Assembly: GCA_003219695.1 (NCBI GenBank)
Contig: QHQA01000084.1
Span: 1-39,203, forward strand
Direction of reading: 5' to 3'
DNA from: Verrucomicrobiota bacterium
GTDB taxonomy: Bacteria; Verrucomicrobiota; Verrucomicrobiia; Chthoniobacterales; UBA10450
Length of the DNA: 39,203 nucleotides
A program made the position numbers and the translations under genes. Shown in pieces: positions 1 through 7,340 of this stretch (position 1 is the stretch's first letter; every line of letters starts with the position of its first letter). The notes under the pieces are model-generated. The model saw only the letters and a list, made by a program, of their open reading frames with translations, made no database searches and had not been told where the DNA came from.

Positions 1-1
1 C

Positions 2-1036
2 GACGCAAGCTCCACCTATCCAGACATGTTGATCGATGGCAGCAGCACGAACGCGACGCCGTTCAAGATCTCGGTCTCGGATACATTCGCCTGCGGCACG
101 CCGATCGCGCTTTCGCTTAACCTGACTTACGCGAGCGGAAGCAAGTCGATCCCGTTCACCATCCCGACCTGTGCCGGCGGCCCCGATCAACAGATTCCAC
201 CCAGCCAGCTCACGGCGAGTGATCCGACGCAGGCCGATCGTATTGGCCGGGATGGCCGCCCGAGCACCTGCTCCGCCCCTAAGAGCAGCCCCGGTGGTGG
301 TTTCCCAGGAACGCACGCTTACGAAACGTTTACCTTCACCAACACGAGCGGCGCGGCTCGTTGCTACACCGTGACGATCAACGCGACACTCGGTGGGCCA
401 GGTGACATCGAAAGTGTCGCCTACGACCAGGTCTACGATCCGACTAATATAGACGCGAACTACCTTGGTGACAGTGGTATTGTCGGCCTAGGGACCACGG
501 TCGACACAGCGACCTACTCCTTCACCGTTCCCGCGGGCCATAACTTCGTAGTAGTAGTGAATGCCACTGGGAATAACCTGTCCTCGCCCTTCAGTGGCAC
601 AGTCTCCGGCTTTATCGACAACACCGCCGGACCTGGCGACTGCTCGGCAATACCGACGCCAACACCTACGCCAACGCCAACGGCGACGCCGACGCCCACG
701 CCTACGCCAACCCCAACGGCAACGGCTACTCCTACGCCGGCGCGGACGCCAGCTGCTCCAAAGGCGCTAAAGGCAACCAACGTGACTGCCAGCAGCTTCA
801 CCGCGAACTGGCGCAGTGTAAGTGGGGCGACAGGTTACCGCTTGGATGTGGCCAGGGACAGTTCTTTTGTGAATTACGTACCTGGCTATCAGGATTTGAA
901 TGTCGGCAACACGACCAGTTACAATGTTACCGGGTTGAGCGCGCGTACGACCTATTATTATCGGGTACGAGCGTATAACGGCAACGGTACGAGTCCCAAC
1001 TCCAACGTCGTGCAGGTAAAGACGAAAAACCACTGA
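2..1036 (+). CDS. Secreted surface protein, C-terminal part, with Thr-Pro linker and fibronectin type III domain (5' truncated by window)
   Basis: The frame is open from base 2 to the TGA at 1034-1036, so this is the last 344 residues of a longer protein whose start lies outside the window. Three parts are visible: a beta-rich N-terminal piece resembling the end of a P-domain-like or adhesin module; a second beta-rich domain of about 150 residues with two Cys pairs; and, after a Thr-Pro linker, a C-terminal fibronectin type III domain of about 95 residues with the usual SGATGYRLDV and TTYYYRVRA strand motifs. Such proteins are exported and sit on the cell surface or are shed, but the function of this one cannot be read from the sequence. 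No sorting signal or membrane segment is seen at the C terminus. The internal ATG at 26 is not a credible start because the same frame continues upstream of it. Confidence 0.75.
   Translation, partial: DASSTYPDMLIDGSSTNATPFKISVSDTFACGTPIALSLNLTYASGSKSIPFTIPTCAGGPDQQIPPSQLTASDPTQADRIGRDGRPSTCSAPKSSPGGGFPGTHAYETFTFTNTSGAARCYTVTINATLGGPGDIESVAYDQVYDPTNIDANYLGDSGIVGLGTTVDTATYSFTVPAGHNFVVVVNATGNNLSSPFSGTVSGFIDNTAGPGDCSAIPTPTPTPTPTATPTPTPTPTPTATATPTPARTPAAPKALKATNVTASSFTANWRSVSGATGYRLDVARDSSFVNYVPGYQDLNVGNTTSYNVTGLSARTTYYYRVRAYNGNGTSPNSNVVQVKTKNH
653..739 (+). repeat. Thr-Pro dipeptide repeat tract (interdomain linker)
   Basis: Degenerate ACN-CCN hexanucleotide repeats encode about 14 Thr-Pro units with a few Thr-Ala substitutions, between the beta domain and the fibronectin III domain. 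Tracts of this kind act as stiff extended spacers in exported proteins. Low-complexity DNA like this can change in length by slippage, always in steps of three or six bases. Confidence 0.85.
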
Positions 1037-1406
1037 GATTTTTGTTAAGGCAGCCTCGACACTCATGAACGACGGGCGTGCCTGGCTCGACCAGCGGAAT
1101 CGATCTCGTCCTGAGCATTAATCAATTCAGAACGTTAATAGCGCGCGCGCTGAAGCTTAAAGTTCCGGCACACGCCCTTTTTTCCCTAGCGAGGGCCCCC
1201 ACTCTCGGGCGTCTTCTTGTCGATCCTCCAACCGAAGGAAGGGAACAGATCGAGCTAGTTACGATGCCGCACGCCAGCGGCTAGAAGTGGCCCCAAAAGG
1301 CGTTCAAAGATGGATTGCGCGCCAGCGTTTGTATTTTGCTCGCTAAAGGGGGGGTGCAATCTGAGTTGCTAAAATGGGTTCTTCGGTTACAATACGCCCG
1401 TTCGTT
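1037..1406. other. Intergenic stretch before rpsO, no gene recognised
   Basis: 370 bases between the surface-protein stop and the rpsO start. Short open frames here have no recognisable protein features. The only signal I can support is a promoter-like pair at its right end. No RNA gene or clear terminator was seen. Confidence 0.5.
1366..1393 (+). promoter_or_regulatory. Candidate sigma70-type promoter for rpsO
   Basis: TTGCTA (1366-1371) and TACAAT (1388-1393) are separated by 16 bases, a plausible -35/-10 pair. A start about 7 bases after the -10 would leave only a very short leader before the chosen ATG at 1407, so either the mRNA is nearly leaderless or a different promoter is used. Prediction only. 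Confidence 0.35.
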
Positions 1407-1670
1407 ATGGCAGAGAGCAACCAAACGTCGGACCTCAAGGAGTTCCAGTTGCATGACAAAGATACCGGCAGCGCGGATGTGCAGGTCGCACTTCTCACCC
1501 GCCGGATCGAGCATTTGACCGAGCACCTCAAGACCAATCGGAAAGATCATTCTTCGCGCCGCGGCTTGCTTAAGATGGTCGCGCAACGGCGGAGTCTGCT
1601 CGATTATTTGAGCAAAACGGAAACCGATCGGTATAAGAAACTGATCGAGAAGCTGAACCTGCGCAAATAA
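1407..1670 (+). CDS. rpsO: 30S ribosomal protein S15
   Basis: S15 is a primary 16S rRNA-binding protein of the small subunit that organises the central domain. The 87-residue product carries the family core: [13 protein letters not shown], then [19 protein letters not shown] and [12 protein letters not shown], ending in the basic LIEKLNLRK tail. I chose the ATG at 1407 rather than the upstream in-frame ATG at 1374, because it gives the usual S15 length (about 89 residues) and removes eleven residues with no family match. Neither start has a clear Shine-Dalgarno sequence. It lies directly upstream of pnp, the order conserved in many bacteria, where the two are often co-transcribed and cut apart in the intergenic region. 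Confidence 0.95.
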   Translation: MAESNQTSDLKEFQLHDKDTGSADVQVALLTRRIEHLTEHLKTNRKDHSSRRGLLKMVAQRRSLLDYLSKTETDRYKKLIEKLNLRK

Positions 1671-1780
1671 CCGCAAGATCTTTCGGTAAGTCTCGGGATC
1701 CCAACATTTGAACTGCTCGAAGCCACAACTTAGACTAAAAAGTTAACCAGCAGTCCAGGCGCAGTAATCACCTTGGATTT

Positions 1781-1831
1781 TAGGTTTTAGTTTCGCGTCC
1801 GGCAGCCGCCGGACAACGGGTTTAAAACCTA
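1781..1831 (+). promoter_or_regulatory. Nested long hairpin in the rpsO-pnp intergenic leader
   Basis: Two nested perfect stems are visible: an outer 9-bp stem (TAGGTTTTA, 1781-1789, with TAAAACCTA, 1823-1831) and an inner 7-bp stem (GTCCGGC, 1797-1803, with GCCGGAC, 1808-1814) closed by a 4-base loop. In Escherichia coli the pnp leader carries a long stem cut by RNase III, after which PNPase represses its own translation. The position and shape here suggest an equivalent processing and autoregulation element, or a terminator/attenuator after rpsO. The stems are seen; the role is inferred. Confidence 0.55.
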
Positions 1832-1846
1832 CAATCAGGGTGACCG

Positions 1847-1865
1847 CCTGGATCGCACATCCAGG
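1847..1865 (+). promoter_or_regulatory. Hairpin overlapping the pnp Shine-Dalgarno sequence
   Basis: CCTGGAT (1847-1853) and ATCCAGG (1859-1865) form a perfect 7-bp stem with a 5-base loop. The 3' arm contains the AGG of the only ribosome-binding sequence for pnp (AGGA, 1863-1866, 7 bases before the ATG at 1874). Folding would hide the ribosome-binding site, so this is a candidate translational switch. Confidence 0.5.
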
Positions 1866-1873
1866 AAAGTAGA

Positions 1874-4006
1874 ATGCAAGAAAAGGTCACGGCGCAAATA
1901 GGCGCCACAAACATCACCATCGAAACCGGCAAAATCGCCAAGCTCGCCGACGGCGCGGTCATCGTCACCTGCGGCGACAGCATGATTTTGGCGAGCGCGG
2001 TCTCCGCCACCGCGATCAAGGAAGGTCAGGATTATTTTCCGCTCACGGTTGATTATCGCGAAAAAGCGGCGGCCGCCGGAAAATTTCCGGGCGGCTATTT
2101 CAAACGCGAAGGCCGGCCCACGGAAAAGGAAACGCTCACTTCGCGGATGATCGATCGGCCGCTGCGACCTCTTTTTCCGCAAGGATATTTTTACGACACA
2201 CAGATTATCTCGATCCTGCTGAGCGCCGATGGCGAGAACGATCCCGACATTCTCGCGCTAAACGGCGCATCCGCGGCGCTGTGCGTTTCAGACATTCCAT
2301 TTGCCGGTCCGATTGGCGCGGTGCGCGTCGGCCGCGTGAACGGCCAATTCGTTGCCAATCCGACACACTCAGAGCGGGGGCAGAGCGATCTCGACCTGGT
2401 TTACGTCGGCACTGAAAACGACGTGATCATGATCGAAGGCGCAGCGAATCAACTGCCCGAAGCCGATTTCGTCAAAGCGCTCGAGTTCGCGCACGGGCAC
2501 GCGGGCGAGATGATTCGCATTCAGAAGGAACTCGCCGCGCAGATCGGAAAACCGAAACGCGAAATGCCGCTTTTGCAGGTCAAGCCAGAGCTGCTTGAGA
2601 TCGCTTACCAAGTGGCTGGCGACCGCATTGAAGGCGCGCTTTACACCGAAGGGAAGATAGGCCGAGCGAAAGCGATCGACGGCCTGCGCGAAGAAGTGAA
2701 GAGCGTGATCCTGGAAAAGCACCCCGAGACCGATCCCTTCGCGATCTCGCAAGCATTCGATTACGTGCAGAAAAAAGCGTTTCGCATCAGCATTCTGGAC
2801 AAAAAGAAACGCGTGGACGGTCGCGGTTATCAAGAGTTGCGCCTCATCACCTGCGAAGTGGGCGTGCTGCCGCGCGCGCATGGCTCGGCCATTTTCCAGC
2901 GCGGCGAAACGCAGGCACTCGCCTTGGCCACTCTGGCGCCGATCGAAGAAGCGCAAATGCTGGACGCTTACGGCGGCGGCGAACAATCGAAGCGGTTCAT
3001 TTTGCACTACAACTTCCCGCCGTTCAGCGTGGGCGAAACGGGGCGAACCGGCGGCCCTGGCCGGCGCGAGATCGGCCACGGCGCGCTGGCGGAGCGCTCG
3101 CTCGAACCGCTGGTACCGCTGGAAGACGAATTTCGTTATGCGATTCGCGTCTCCAGCGAAATTATGGAATCGAACGGTTCGACCTCGATGGCGAGCGTGT
3201 GCGGCGGAATGCTTGCGCTGATGGATGCCGGCGTGCCGATGAAAGGCATGGTCGCAGGAATCTCCGTCGGTCTCGTTACCGAATACAGTGACGATCGGCA
3301 ATTGAAGCGCTACGAATTGCTGACCGACATCATCGGTTCGGAAGATCATTTTGGCGACATGGACTTCAAGCTTTGCGGAACAGACGCGGGTGTCACTGGA
3401 TTTCAGCTGGACCTGAAACTGCCAGGCATTAGTCACAAGATCATGGCGGAGGCGATTCAGCGGGCAAAGGAAGCGCGCACGAAAATTCTCCAAATCATGC
3501 GCAGCACACTGGAGAAGCCGCGGGCGGAGCTCTCGAAATACGCGCCCCGCATCGAGACGATCAAGATTAATCCGGAGAAAATCGGCGCGCTCATCGGTCC
3601 CGGTGGGAAGACGATCAAGGGCATTGTCGCGGAGACCGGCGCTGAAATTAACATCGAGGACGACGGGTCGGTACACATTTATGCGACCAGTGGCGAAAGC
3701 ATGGCGCGTGCGAAGGAAATCATCAGCGGAATGACGCGCGAAATCGAAATTGGCCAGACCTATCAGGGCCGTGTCGTCTCAACCAAGGAGTTCGGCGCAT
3801 TTGTCGAAGTTTTGCCGGGCAAAGACGGACTGGTGCACATTTCCGAGCTCGCGGATTTTCGAGTAAAGCGCACCGAAGACGTCGTCAAAGTCGGCGACAT
3901 CATTTGGGTCAAGTGCATCGGCATCGACGATAAAGGCCGGGTAAAACTTTCGCGCAAGGCGGCGTTGAAAGAGCGCGCCGAGAAAGAAACCGGTCAGGCC
4001 GCGTAG
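1874..4006 (+). CDS. pnp: Polyribonucleotide nucleotidyltransferase (PNPase)
   Basis: PNPase is the phosphorolytic 3'-5' exoribonuclease of the cytoplasm and degradosome; it releases nucleoside diphosphates and can also add tails. At 710 residues it has the usual length and full domain order: first RNase PH domain (about 10-145), helical linker (about 150-230), second RNase PH domain (about 310-545, with [13 protein letters not shown] and the FGDMDFK region containing the catalytic acidic residues), KH domain (about 555-615, [15 protein letters not shown]) and S1 domain (about 622-692, [15 protein letters not shown]). The ATG at 1874 follows an AGGA seven bases upstream that lies within a hairpin. 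It follows rpsO. The stop TAG is followed by a strong palindrome of the TGTAGCC repeat family. Confidence 0.97.
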   Translation: MQEKVTAQIGATNITIETGKIAKLADGAVIVTCGDSMILASAVSATAIKEGQDYFPLTVDYREKAAAAGKFPGGYFKREGRPTEKETLTSRMIDRPLRPLFPQGYFYDTQIISILLSADGENDPDILALNGASAALCVSDIPFAGPIGAVRVGRVNGQFVANPTHSERGQSDLDLVYVGTENDVIMIEGAANQLPEADFVKALEFAHGHAGEMIRIQKELAAQIGKPKREMPLLQVKPELLEIAYQVAGDRIEGALYTEGKIGRAKAIDGLREEVKSVILEKHPETDPFAISQAFDYVQKKAFRISILDKKKRVDGRGYQELRLITCEVGVLPRAHGSAIFQRGETQALALATLAPIEEAQMLDAYGGGEQSKRFILHYNFPPFSVGETGRTGGPGRREIGHGALAERSLEPLVPLEDEFRYAIRVSSEIMESNGSTSMASVCGGMLALMDAGVPMKGMVAGISVGLVTEYSDDRQLKRYELLTDIIGSEDHFGDMDFKLCGTDAGVTGFQLDLKLPGISHKIMAEAIQRAKEARTKILQIMRSTLEKPRAELSKYAPRIETIKINPEKIGALIGPGGKTIKGIVAETGAEINIEDDGSVHIYATSGESMARAKEIISGMTREIEIGQTYQGRVVSTKEFGAFVEVLPGKDGLVHISELADFRVKRTEDVVKVGDIIWVKCIGIDDKGRVKLSRKAALKERAEKETGQAA

Positions 4007-4008
4007 CT

Positions 4009-4035
4009 GTAGCCGGGATCGATTATCCCGGCTTA
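4009..4035 (+). repeat. TGTAGCC-family palindrome after pnp (possible terminator)
   Basis: AGCCGGGAT (4011-4019) and ATCCCGGCT (4025-4033) form a perfect 9-bp stem with a 5-base loop, starting two bases after the pnp stop. It begins with TGTAGCC, the end sequence shared with elements at 24430, 26121 and 32226. There is no T-run, so termination would be weak; it may instead block 3' exonucleases. Confidence 0.6.
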
Positions 4036-4059
4036 CCGCGAACGACGCTAAACACTCGC

Positions 4060-4076
4060 CGGGATCGCCGATCCCG
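4060..4076 (+). repeat. Short palindrome just upstream of the HEPN gene
   Basis: CGGGATC (4060-4066) and GATCCCG (4070-4076) form a 7-bp stem with a 3-base loop, 14 bases before the HEPN start codon. It repeats the core of the palindrome at 4011-4033. It could limit ribosome access to the toxin gene, but that is inference. Confidence 0.45.
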
Positions 4077-4090
4077 ATTAAAATGCCGCC

Positions 4091-4480
4091 ATGCCGGAGC
4101 GCTCACGAGATTGGTTGCGGCAAGCGGAAGCGGATCTGCGCGCCGCAGGCGATGCATGCGAATCGGCGCATTTTGAATGGGCGGCATTTGCGTCGCATCA
4201 GGCGGCAGAGAAGGCGATCAAAGCTCTTTATCAGCATTTACACTTGGAAGCGTGGGGACATGCGCTGGTAAAGTTATTTGAGTATTTGCCTGACGAATCT
4301 CGTCCCGGCCCTGAATTGATGGATCGGGCCCGGGAACTGGACAAACATTATATTCCCACCCGTTATCCGAATGGGTTCGAACGGGGCGCGCCGGTGGATT
4401 ACTACACGCGGCGAGAAGCGGACAGGGCGATCGAAAACGCGGAGGCAATCGTTGAGTTCTGTAAAAATATTCTCGGTTGA
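4091..4480 (+). CDS. HEPN-domain protein (candidate HepT-like toxin)
   Basis: A 129-residue, mostly helical protein of the HEPN family. Visible hallmarks are DWLRQAEADL and the segment HQAAEKAIKALY of the first two helices, a His-containing region near GHALVKL, and R81-E-L-D-K-H86, an Rx4H motif followed by YIPTRYP. The Rx4-6H motif is the RNase active-site signature of HEPN toxins. The next gene is a minimal nucleotidyltransferase overlapping it by 29 bases, the standard partnership of HEPN/MNT (type VII) toxin-antitoxin pairs, in which the nucleotidyltransferase modifies the toxin with AMP. That the pair is an active toxin-antitoxin module is inferred; some HEPN/MNT pairs may have other roles. 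The ATG at 4091 lacks a clear ribosome-binding site. Confidence 0.8.
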   Translation: MPERSRDWLRQAEADLRAAGDACESAHFEWAAFASHQAAEKAIKALYQHLHLEAWGHALVKLFEYLPDESRPGPELMDRARELDKHYIPTRYPNGFERGAPVDYYTRREADRAIENAEAIVEFCKNILG

Positions 4481-4793
4481 TGTGGCGGCGGTGCGCCGCG
4501 GGATGGACGAATATGCGCGCGAGCTGCTGGCGACACACCCCGAAGTCGAGGAGATCGTCGTGTTTGGGTCGTTTGAAAACAACACTTATGCGCCTGGCAG
4601 CGACCTAGACGTTTTCATTGTGTTACAGGAGGCGAACGATTCGCCGCGCGATCGGATCCCGCGATTTTTGCCTGAAAAATCGCTCAGTGTGCCTGTGGAT
4701 GTTTTCCCGTTTACGCGCGCAGAACTGGAAGAGCGTCATGATTCACCGCTGGCCGTGGCGGTGCAGAAAAGCAATTGGCGCTATCGCCGATAA
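4452..4793 (+). CDS. Minimal nucleotidyltransferase (candidate MntA-like antitoxin)
   Basis: A 113-residue nucleotidyltransferase-fold protein. The signature is clear: V-V-F-G39-S40 followed ten residues later by D51-L-D53, the GSx10DxD motif whose acidic residues bind Mg-ATP; a third acidic residue is likely in VDVFPF. In type VII pairs this protein AMPylates the HEPN toxin and neutralises it. The start is set at the TTG at 4452, because GGAGG (4441-4445) lies six bases before it, inside the HEPN coding sequence; the later in-frame ATG at 4503 has no such site and would remove about 17 residues. The 29-base overlap with the HEPN gene suggests translational coupling. The rare TTG may keep expression low relative to the toxin, which would be unusual for an antitoxin. 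Confidence 0.78.
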   Translation: MSSVKIFSVDVAAVRRGMDEYARELLATHPEVEEIVVFGSFENNTYAPGSDLDVFIVLQEANDSPRDRIPRFLPEKSLSVPVDVFPFTRAELEERHDSPLAVAVQKSNWRYRR

Positions 4794-5093
4794 GACGCGG
4801 TAGCTGCTTTGGTCTGTGAAAGCGGCACAGCGCCGCGCTCCAAAACGTGCCCGTCATTTGCTAGCCTGGTCATTTGCTAGCCTGTATTGCTCGCTTGCGT
4901 CTTGGACTGCGCCGGCGCTCCGGCGCTTTCTGCACCGGACTAATCAGATACACAAAGCTTCGGAGTGTTCTGCCGACGACCATGACTCAGAACGTCGAAG
5001 CTGCGCGCCCGAGGACAGGGCACTCAACAGCAATTAGCCACATAGTTGACAATGTGTCTGGCAGGGATCGACTTAAAAAGAGGAGCGCGAACG
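4794..5093. other. Intergenic stretch with small palindromes and a tandem duplication, no gene
   Basis: 300 bases between the nucleotidyltransferase and the AI-2E-family gene. A GC-rich hairpin (GCGCCGG at 4909-4915 with CCGGCGC at 4920-4926, then TTTC) could terminate the toxin-antitoxin transcript. A smaller palindrome GCGGC/GCCGC lies near 4822-4836. AGGAG at 5081-5085 is the ribosome-binding site of the next gene. No coding potential is seen. Confidence 0.55.
4853..4884 (+). repeat. Perfect 16-bp tandem duplication
   Basis: GTCATTTGCTAGCCTG occurs twice head to tail with no mismatch (4853-4868 and 4869-4884). It looks like a recent replication-slippage duplication in non-coding DNA. Confidence 0.9.
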
Positions 5094-6131
5094 ATGATTA
5101 CCCCCACCCGACTTTCTTACGCGGTGCTTGCCGCCACAATTATTTTGGCAGACGTTCTGTATCTCGGCGCTCCGCTGTTGGTGGTCTTGTTCTCGTACTT
5201 TGCGCTGCGCCAGTTCTATTTTCTCACCAAACGAAAATGGCTCGCCTCGATCTTGTTCGTCATCGTTGTGGCTGGGATCGCCACGGCAGCGGTGTATTTT
5301 ACCCGCGCCGCGATTCTTGCGTTGCCAGATGTGGCCGATACCTCCATTCCTTCGGCCAGCGCCTGGGCGCAGAAACGGCAAATCGAACTGCCGTTCACTG
5401 ATTTTGAAAGTCTAAGACAAGCCATCGTCCAGGTGCTCGGGCAGGAAGCGCACTACCTGCGAAACGTTGCCAATTTCGCAAAAACCATGACTGTGATGCT
5501 GGTTTTCAGCATCCTGGGAATGGTCGCGGCCGCGAGCCTGTTTTTCAAAACCGGGCTTGATCCTTACCGCAGCACGCACCGCGTGAGAAACAATCTTTAC
5601 TCCATCTGCTGTGATGAAGTTTCCACGCGGTTCCGCGATTTCTACCGTAGCTTCGCCACAGTGATGGGAGCGCAGATCACGATTTCGCTGATCAACACGG
5701 CGCTGACCGGGATTTTCCTTTTCGCGGTTCAGATGCCGTATGCCCCATTGCTCATTGCAGTCGCCTTTCTTTGCGGCCTTGTGCCTATCGTCGGCAATCT
5801 GGTGAGCAACACGGTCACTGTCTTTGTCGCTTTAACAGTGTCTCTGAAGCTGGCGATTTTCGCGCTGGTGTTTCTCGTAGTAATTCACAAGCTGGAATAT
5901 TTTCTAAATAGCAAAATCATCGGCGACCGGATACGGAATCCCGTTTGGCTGACATTGATCGCGCTGATCATTGGCGAGCGGCTCATGGGCATTCCCGGCC
6001 TGATCCTTGCGCCGGTCGTATTGAATTATTTGCGGGTGGAAATGCTCACGGTAGAAGTGCCACCGACCCAACCTCCAAAATCCAAGATCCAGGCTCCCAG
6101 TCGAACTCCGGTGCAGTCAGGACATGGGTGA
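5094..6131 (+). CDS. AI-2E family transporter (PF01594-type membrane protein)
   Basis: A 345-residue inner-membrane protein with about seven or eight hydrophobic helices. The C-terminal half has the family pattern: a segment around GLVPIVGNLVSNTV, then KIIGDRIRNPVWLTL, and a last hydrophobic stretch with GIPGLILAPVVLNYL. Members include TqsA/YdiK and Na+(Li+)/H+ antiporters; the substrate of this copy cannot be told, and autoinducer export is only one possibility. I chose the ATG at 5094 because AGGAG stands eight bases before it; the upstream TTG at 5046 adds 16 polar residues with no family match. The extreme C terminus is Pro-rich and cytoplasmic. It appears to be transcribed alone. Confidence 0.85.
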   Translation: MITPTRLSYAVLAATIILADVLYLGAPLLVVLFSYFALRQFYFLTKRKWLASILFVIVVAGIATAAVYFTRAAILALPDVADTSIPSASAWAQKRQIELPFTDFESLRQAIVQVLGQEAHYLRNVANFAKTMTVMLVFSILGMVAAASLFFKTGLDPYRSTHRVRNNLYSICCDEVSTRFRDFYRSFATVMGAQITISLINTALTGIFLFAVQMPYAPLLIAVAFLCGLVPIVGNLVSNTVTVFVALTVSLKLAIFALVFLVVIHKLEYFLNSKIIGDRIRNPVWLTLIALIIGERLMGIPGLILAPVVLNYLRVEMLTVEVPPTQPPKSKIQAPSRTPVQSGHG

Positions 6132-6229
6132 CACTTTTCTTCGCAAATCCTTAGATTTTTTCTCCCAGCAGCAGGCGGGCGAACCAGATTTCAACGGTTT
6201 GTTCGCCGATCGGTTTGAGTTCCACCGGC

Positions 6230-7327
6230 ATGCGCTTTTTTCTCTGTGGTGACGTGATGACGGGACGCGGCATCGATCAGGCGCTGCCGCATCCGGTGAA
6301 TCCAGTTTTATACGAACCGTACGTGCTTGATGCGCGGGAATATGTCGCGCTGGCCGAGAAAGCCCACGGTCTGATACCACGCCCACTGAACGTCGATTAC
6401 ATCTGGGGCGATGCGCTGCGAGAACTGGAATGCGCGCATGTTGATTTGCGCATTGCAAACTTGGAAACGGCCATTACCTCGGCTGAAACACCGTGGCCAG
6501 ACAAAGGCATTCATTATCGTATGCACCCGCAGAATGCCGGCTGTCTCGCCGCCGCGCACACCAGCGCGTGCGCTTTGGCAAACAACCACGTCCTTGATTG
6601 GGGATACGAGGGCTTGGCCGAAACGCTGCAAACATTGGACGCGGCCGGCATCGCTCATGCGGGCACGGGCAACGATGCGGAACAAGCAGCGGCCCCCGCG
6701 ATTCTGGACGTCCCAGACAAAGGTCGGGTGCTTTTATTTTCATTTGGATCGGTAACCAGCGGTATCCCGCAAGAGTGGAAAGCCACCAGCATTTCCCCGG
6801 GAGTGAATCTGCTGGATGATCTTTCGGAAGAAACTGCTGCGCGACTAGCAGACACGATGCGTCAATTTCAGCGGCCGGGCGATTTGATCGTCGCGTCGCT
6901 CCACTGGGGCAGCAATTGGGGTTACGAGATTCCGCGTGAACAGATCGCTTTCGCTCATCGTTTGGTCGAAGAAGGCGTTGCGATCGTGCACGGGCATTCT
7001 TCGCACCACGTGAAAGCGATCGAAGTTTTCAACGGCCGCCTCATTCTCTACGGCTGCGGCGATTTTCTCACCGACTACGAAGGGATCAGCGGCTACGAAA
7101 TGTTCCGTGGCGATCTGGCACTGATGTATCTGGTCGAATTGGACGCAATCAGCGGCGAGTTGATTACGGCGCAACTGGTTCCGATGCAAATGCGGCGATT
7201 TCGGCTACAACGCGTATCGGCTTCCGACGCCAAATTGCTTTGCAAACTCTTGGGCGAGCTGGGTGCACGGTTCAGCACGAGCACACGACTCGAGAGAGAC
7301 GGGAGCTTGATGCTTGAGTGGAGATGA
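6230..7327 (+). CDS. CapA-family protein (PGA_cap, metallophosphatase-like fold)
   Basis: A 365-residue protein of the CapA/PgsA family (PF09587), whose members have a calcineurin-like metallophosphatase fold and include poly-gamma-glutamate capsule synthesis proteins. Conserved pieces are GDVMTGRG near the N terminus, NLETAIT, HYRMHP, ALANNHVLDWG with its metal-ligand Asn-His, AGTGND, VASLHWGSNW, and VHGHSSHHVKAIE followed by LYGCGDF. No signal peptide or membrane anchor is visible, unlike typical CapA, so this is probably a soluble cytoplasmic hydrolase rather than a capsule exporter. The start is the ATG at 6230; the TTG at 6215 adds only five residues. Neither has a good ribosome-binding site. 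Substrate unknown. Confidence 0.8.
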   Translation: MRFFLCGDVMTGRGIDQALPHPVNPVLYEPYVLDAREYVALAEKAHGLIPRPLNVDYIWGDALRELECAHVDLRIANLETAITSAETPWPDKGIHYRMHPQNAGCLAAAHTSACALANNHVLDWGYEGLAETLQTLDAAGIAHAGTGNDAEQAAAPAILDVPDKGRVLLFSFGSVTSGIPQEWKATSISPGVNLLDDLSEETAARLADTMRQFQRPGDLIVASLHWGSNWGYEIPREQIAFAHRLVEEGVAIVHGHSSHHVKAIEVFNGRLILYGCGDFLTDYEGISGYEMFRGDLALMYLVELDAISGELITAQLVPMQMRRFRLQRVSASDAKLLCKLLGELGARFSTSTRLERDGSLMLEWR

Positions 7328-7340
7328 TGCGCCACGTGAG

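Noticed and set aside
1078-1284. Small open frame of 68 codons upstream of rpsO
   Set aside because: No ribosome-binding site, no recognisable features, composition like non-coding DNA.
2369-3676. Long open frame (435 codons) antisense to pnp
   Set aside because: The pnp protein is complete and conserved across the whole stretch; the antisense product is His/Arg/Phe-rich with no domain, an effect of GC-rich codon bias.
5046-5080. TTGACA at 5046-5051 as promoter of the AI-2E-family gene
   Set aside because: No acceptable -10 at 16-18 bases; the nearest TTAAAA is 21 bases away.
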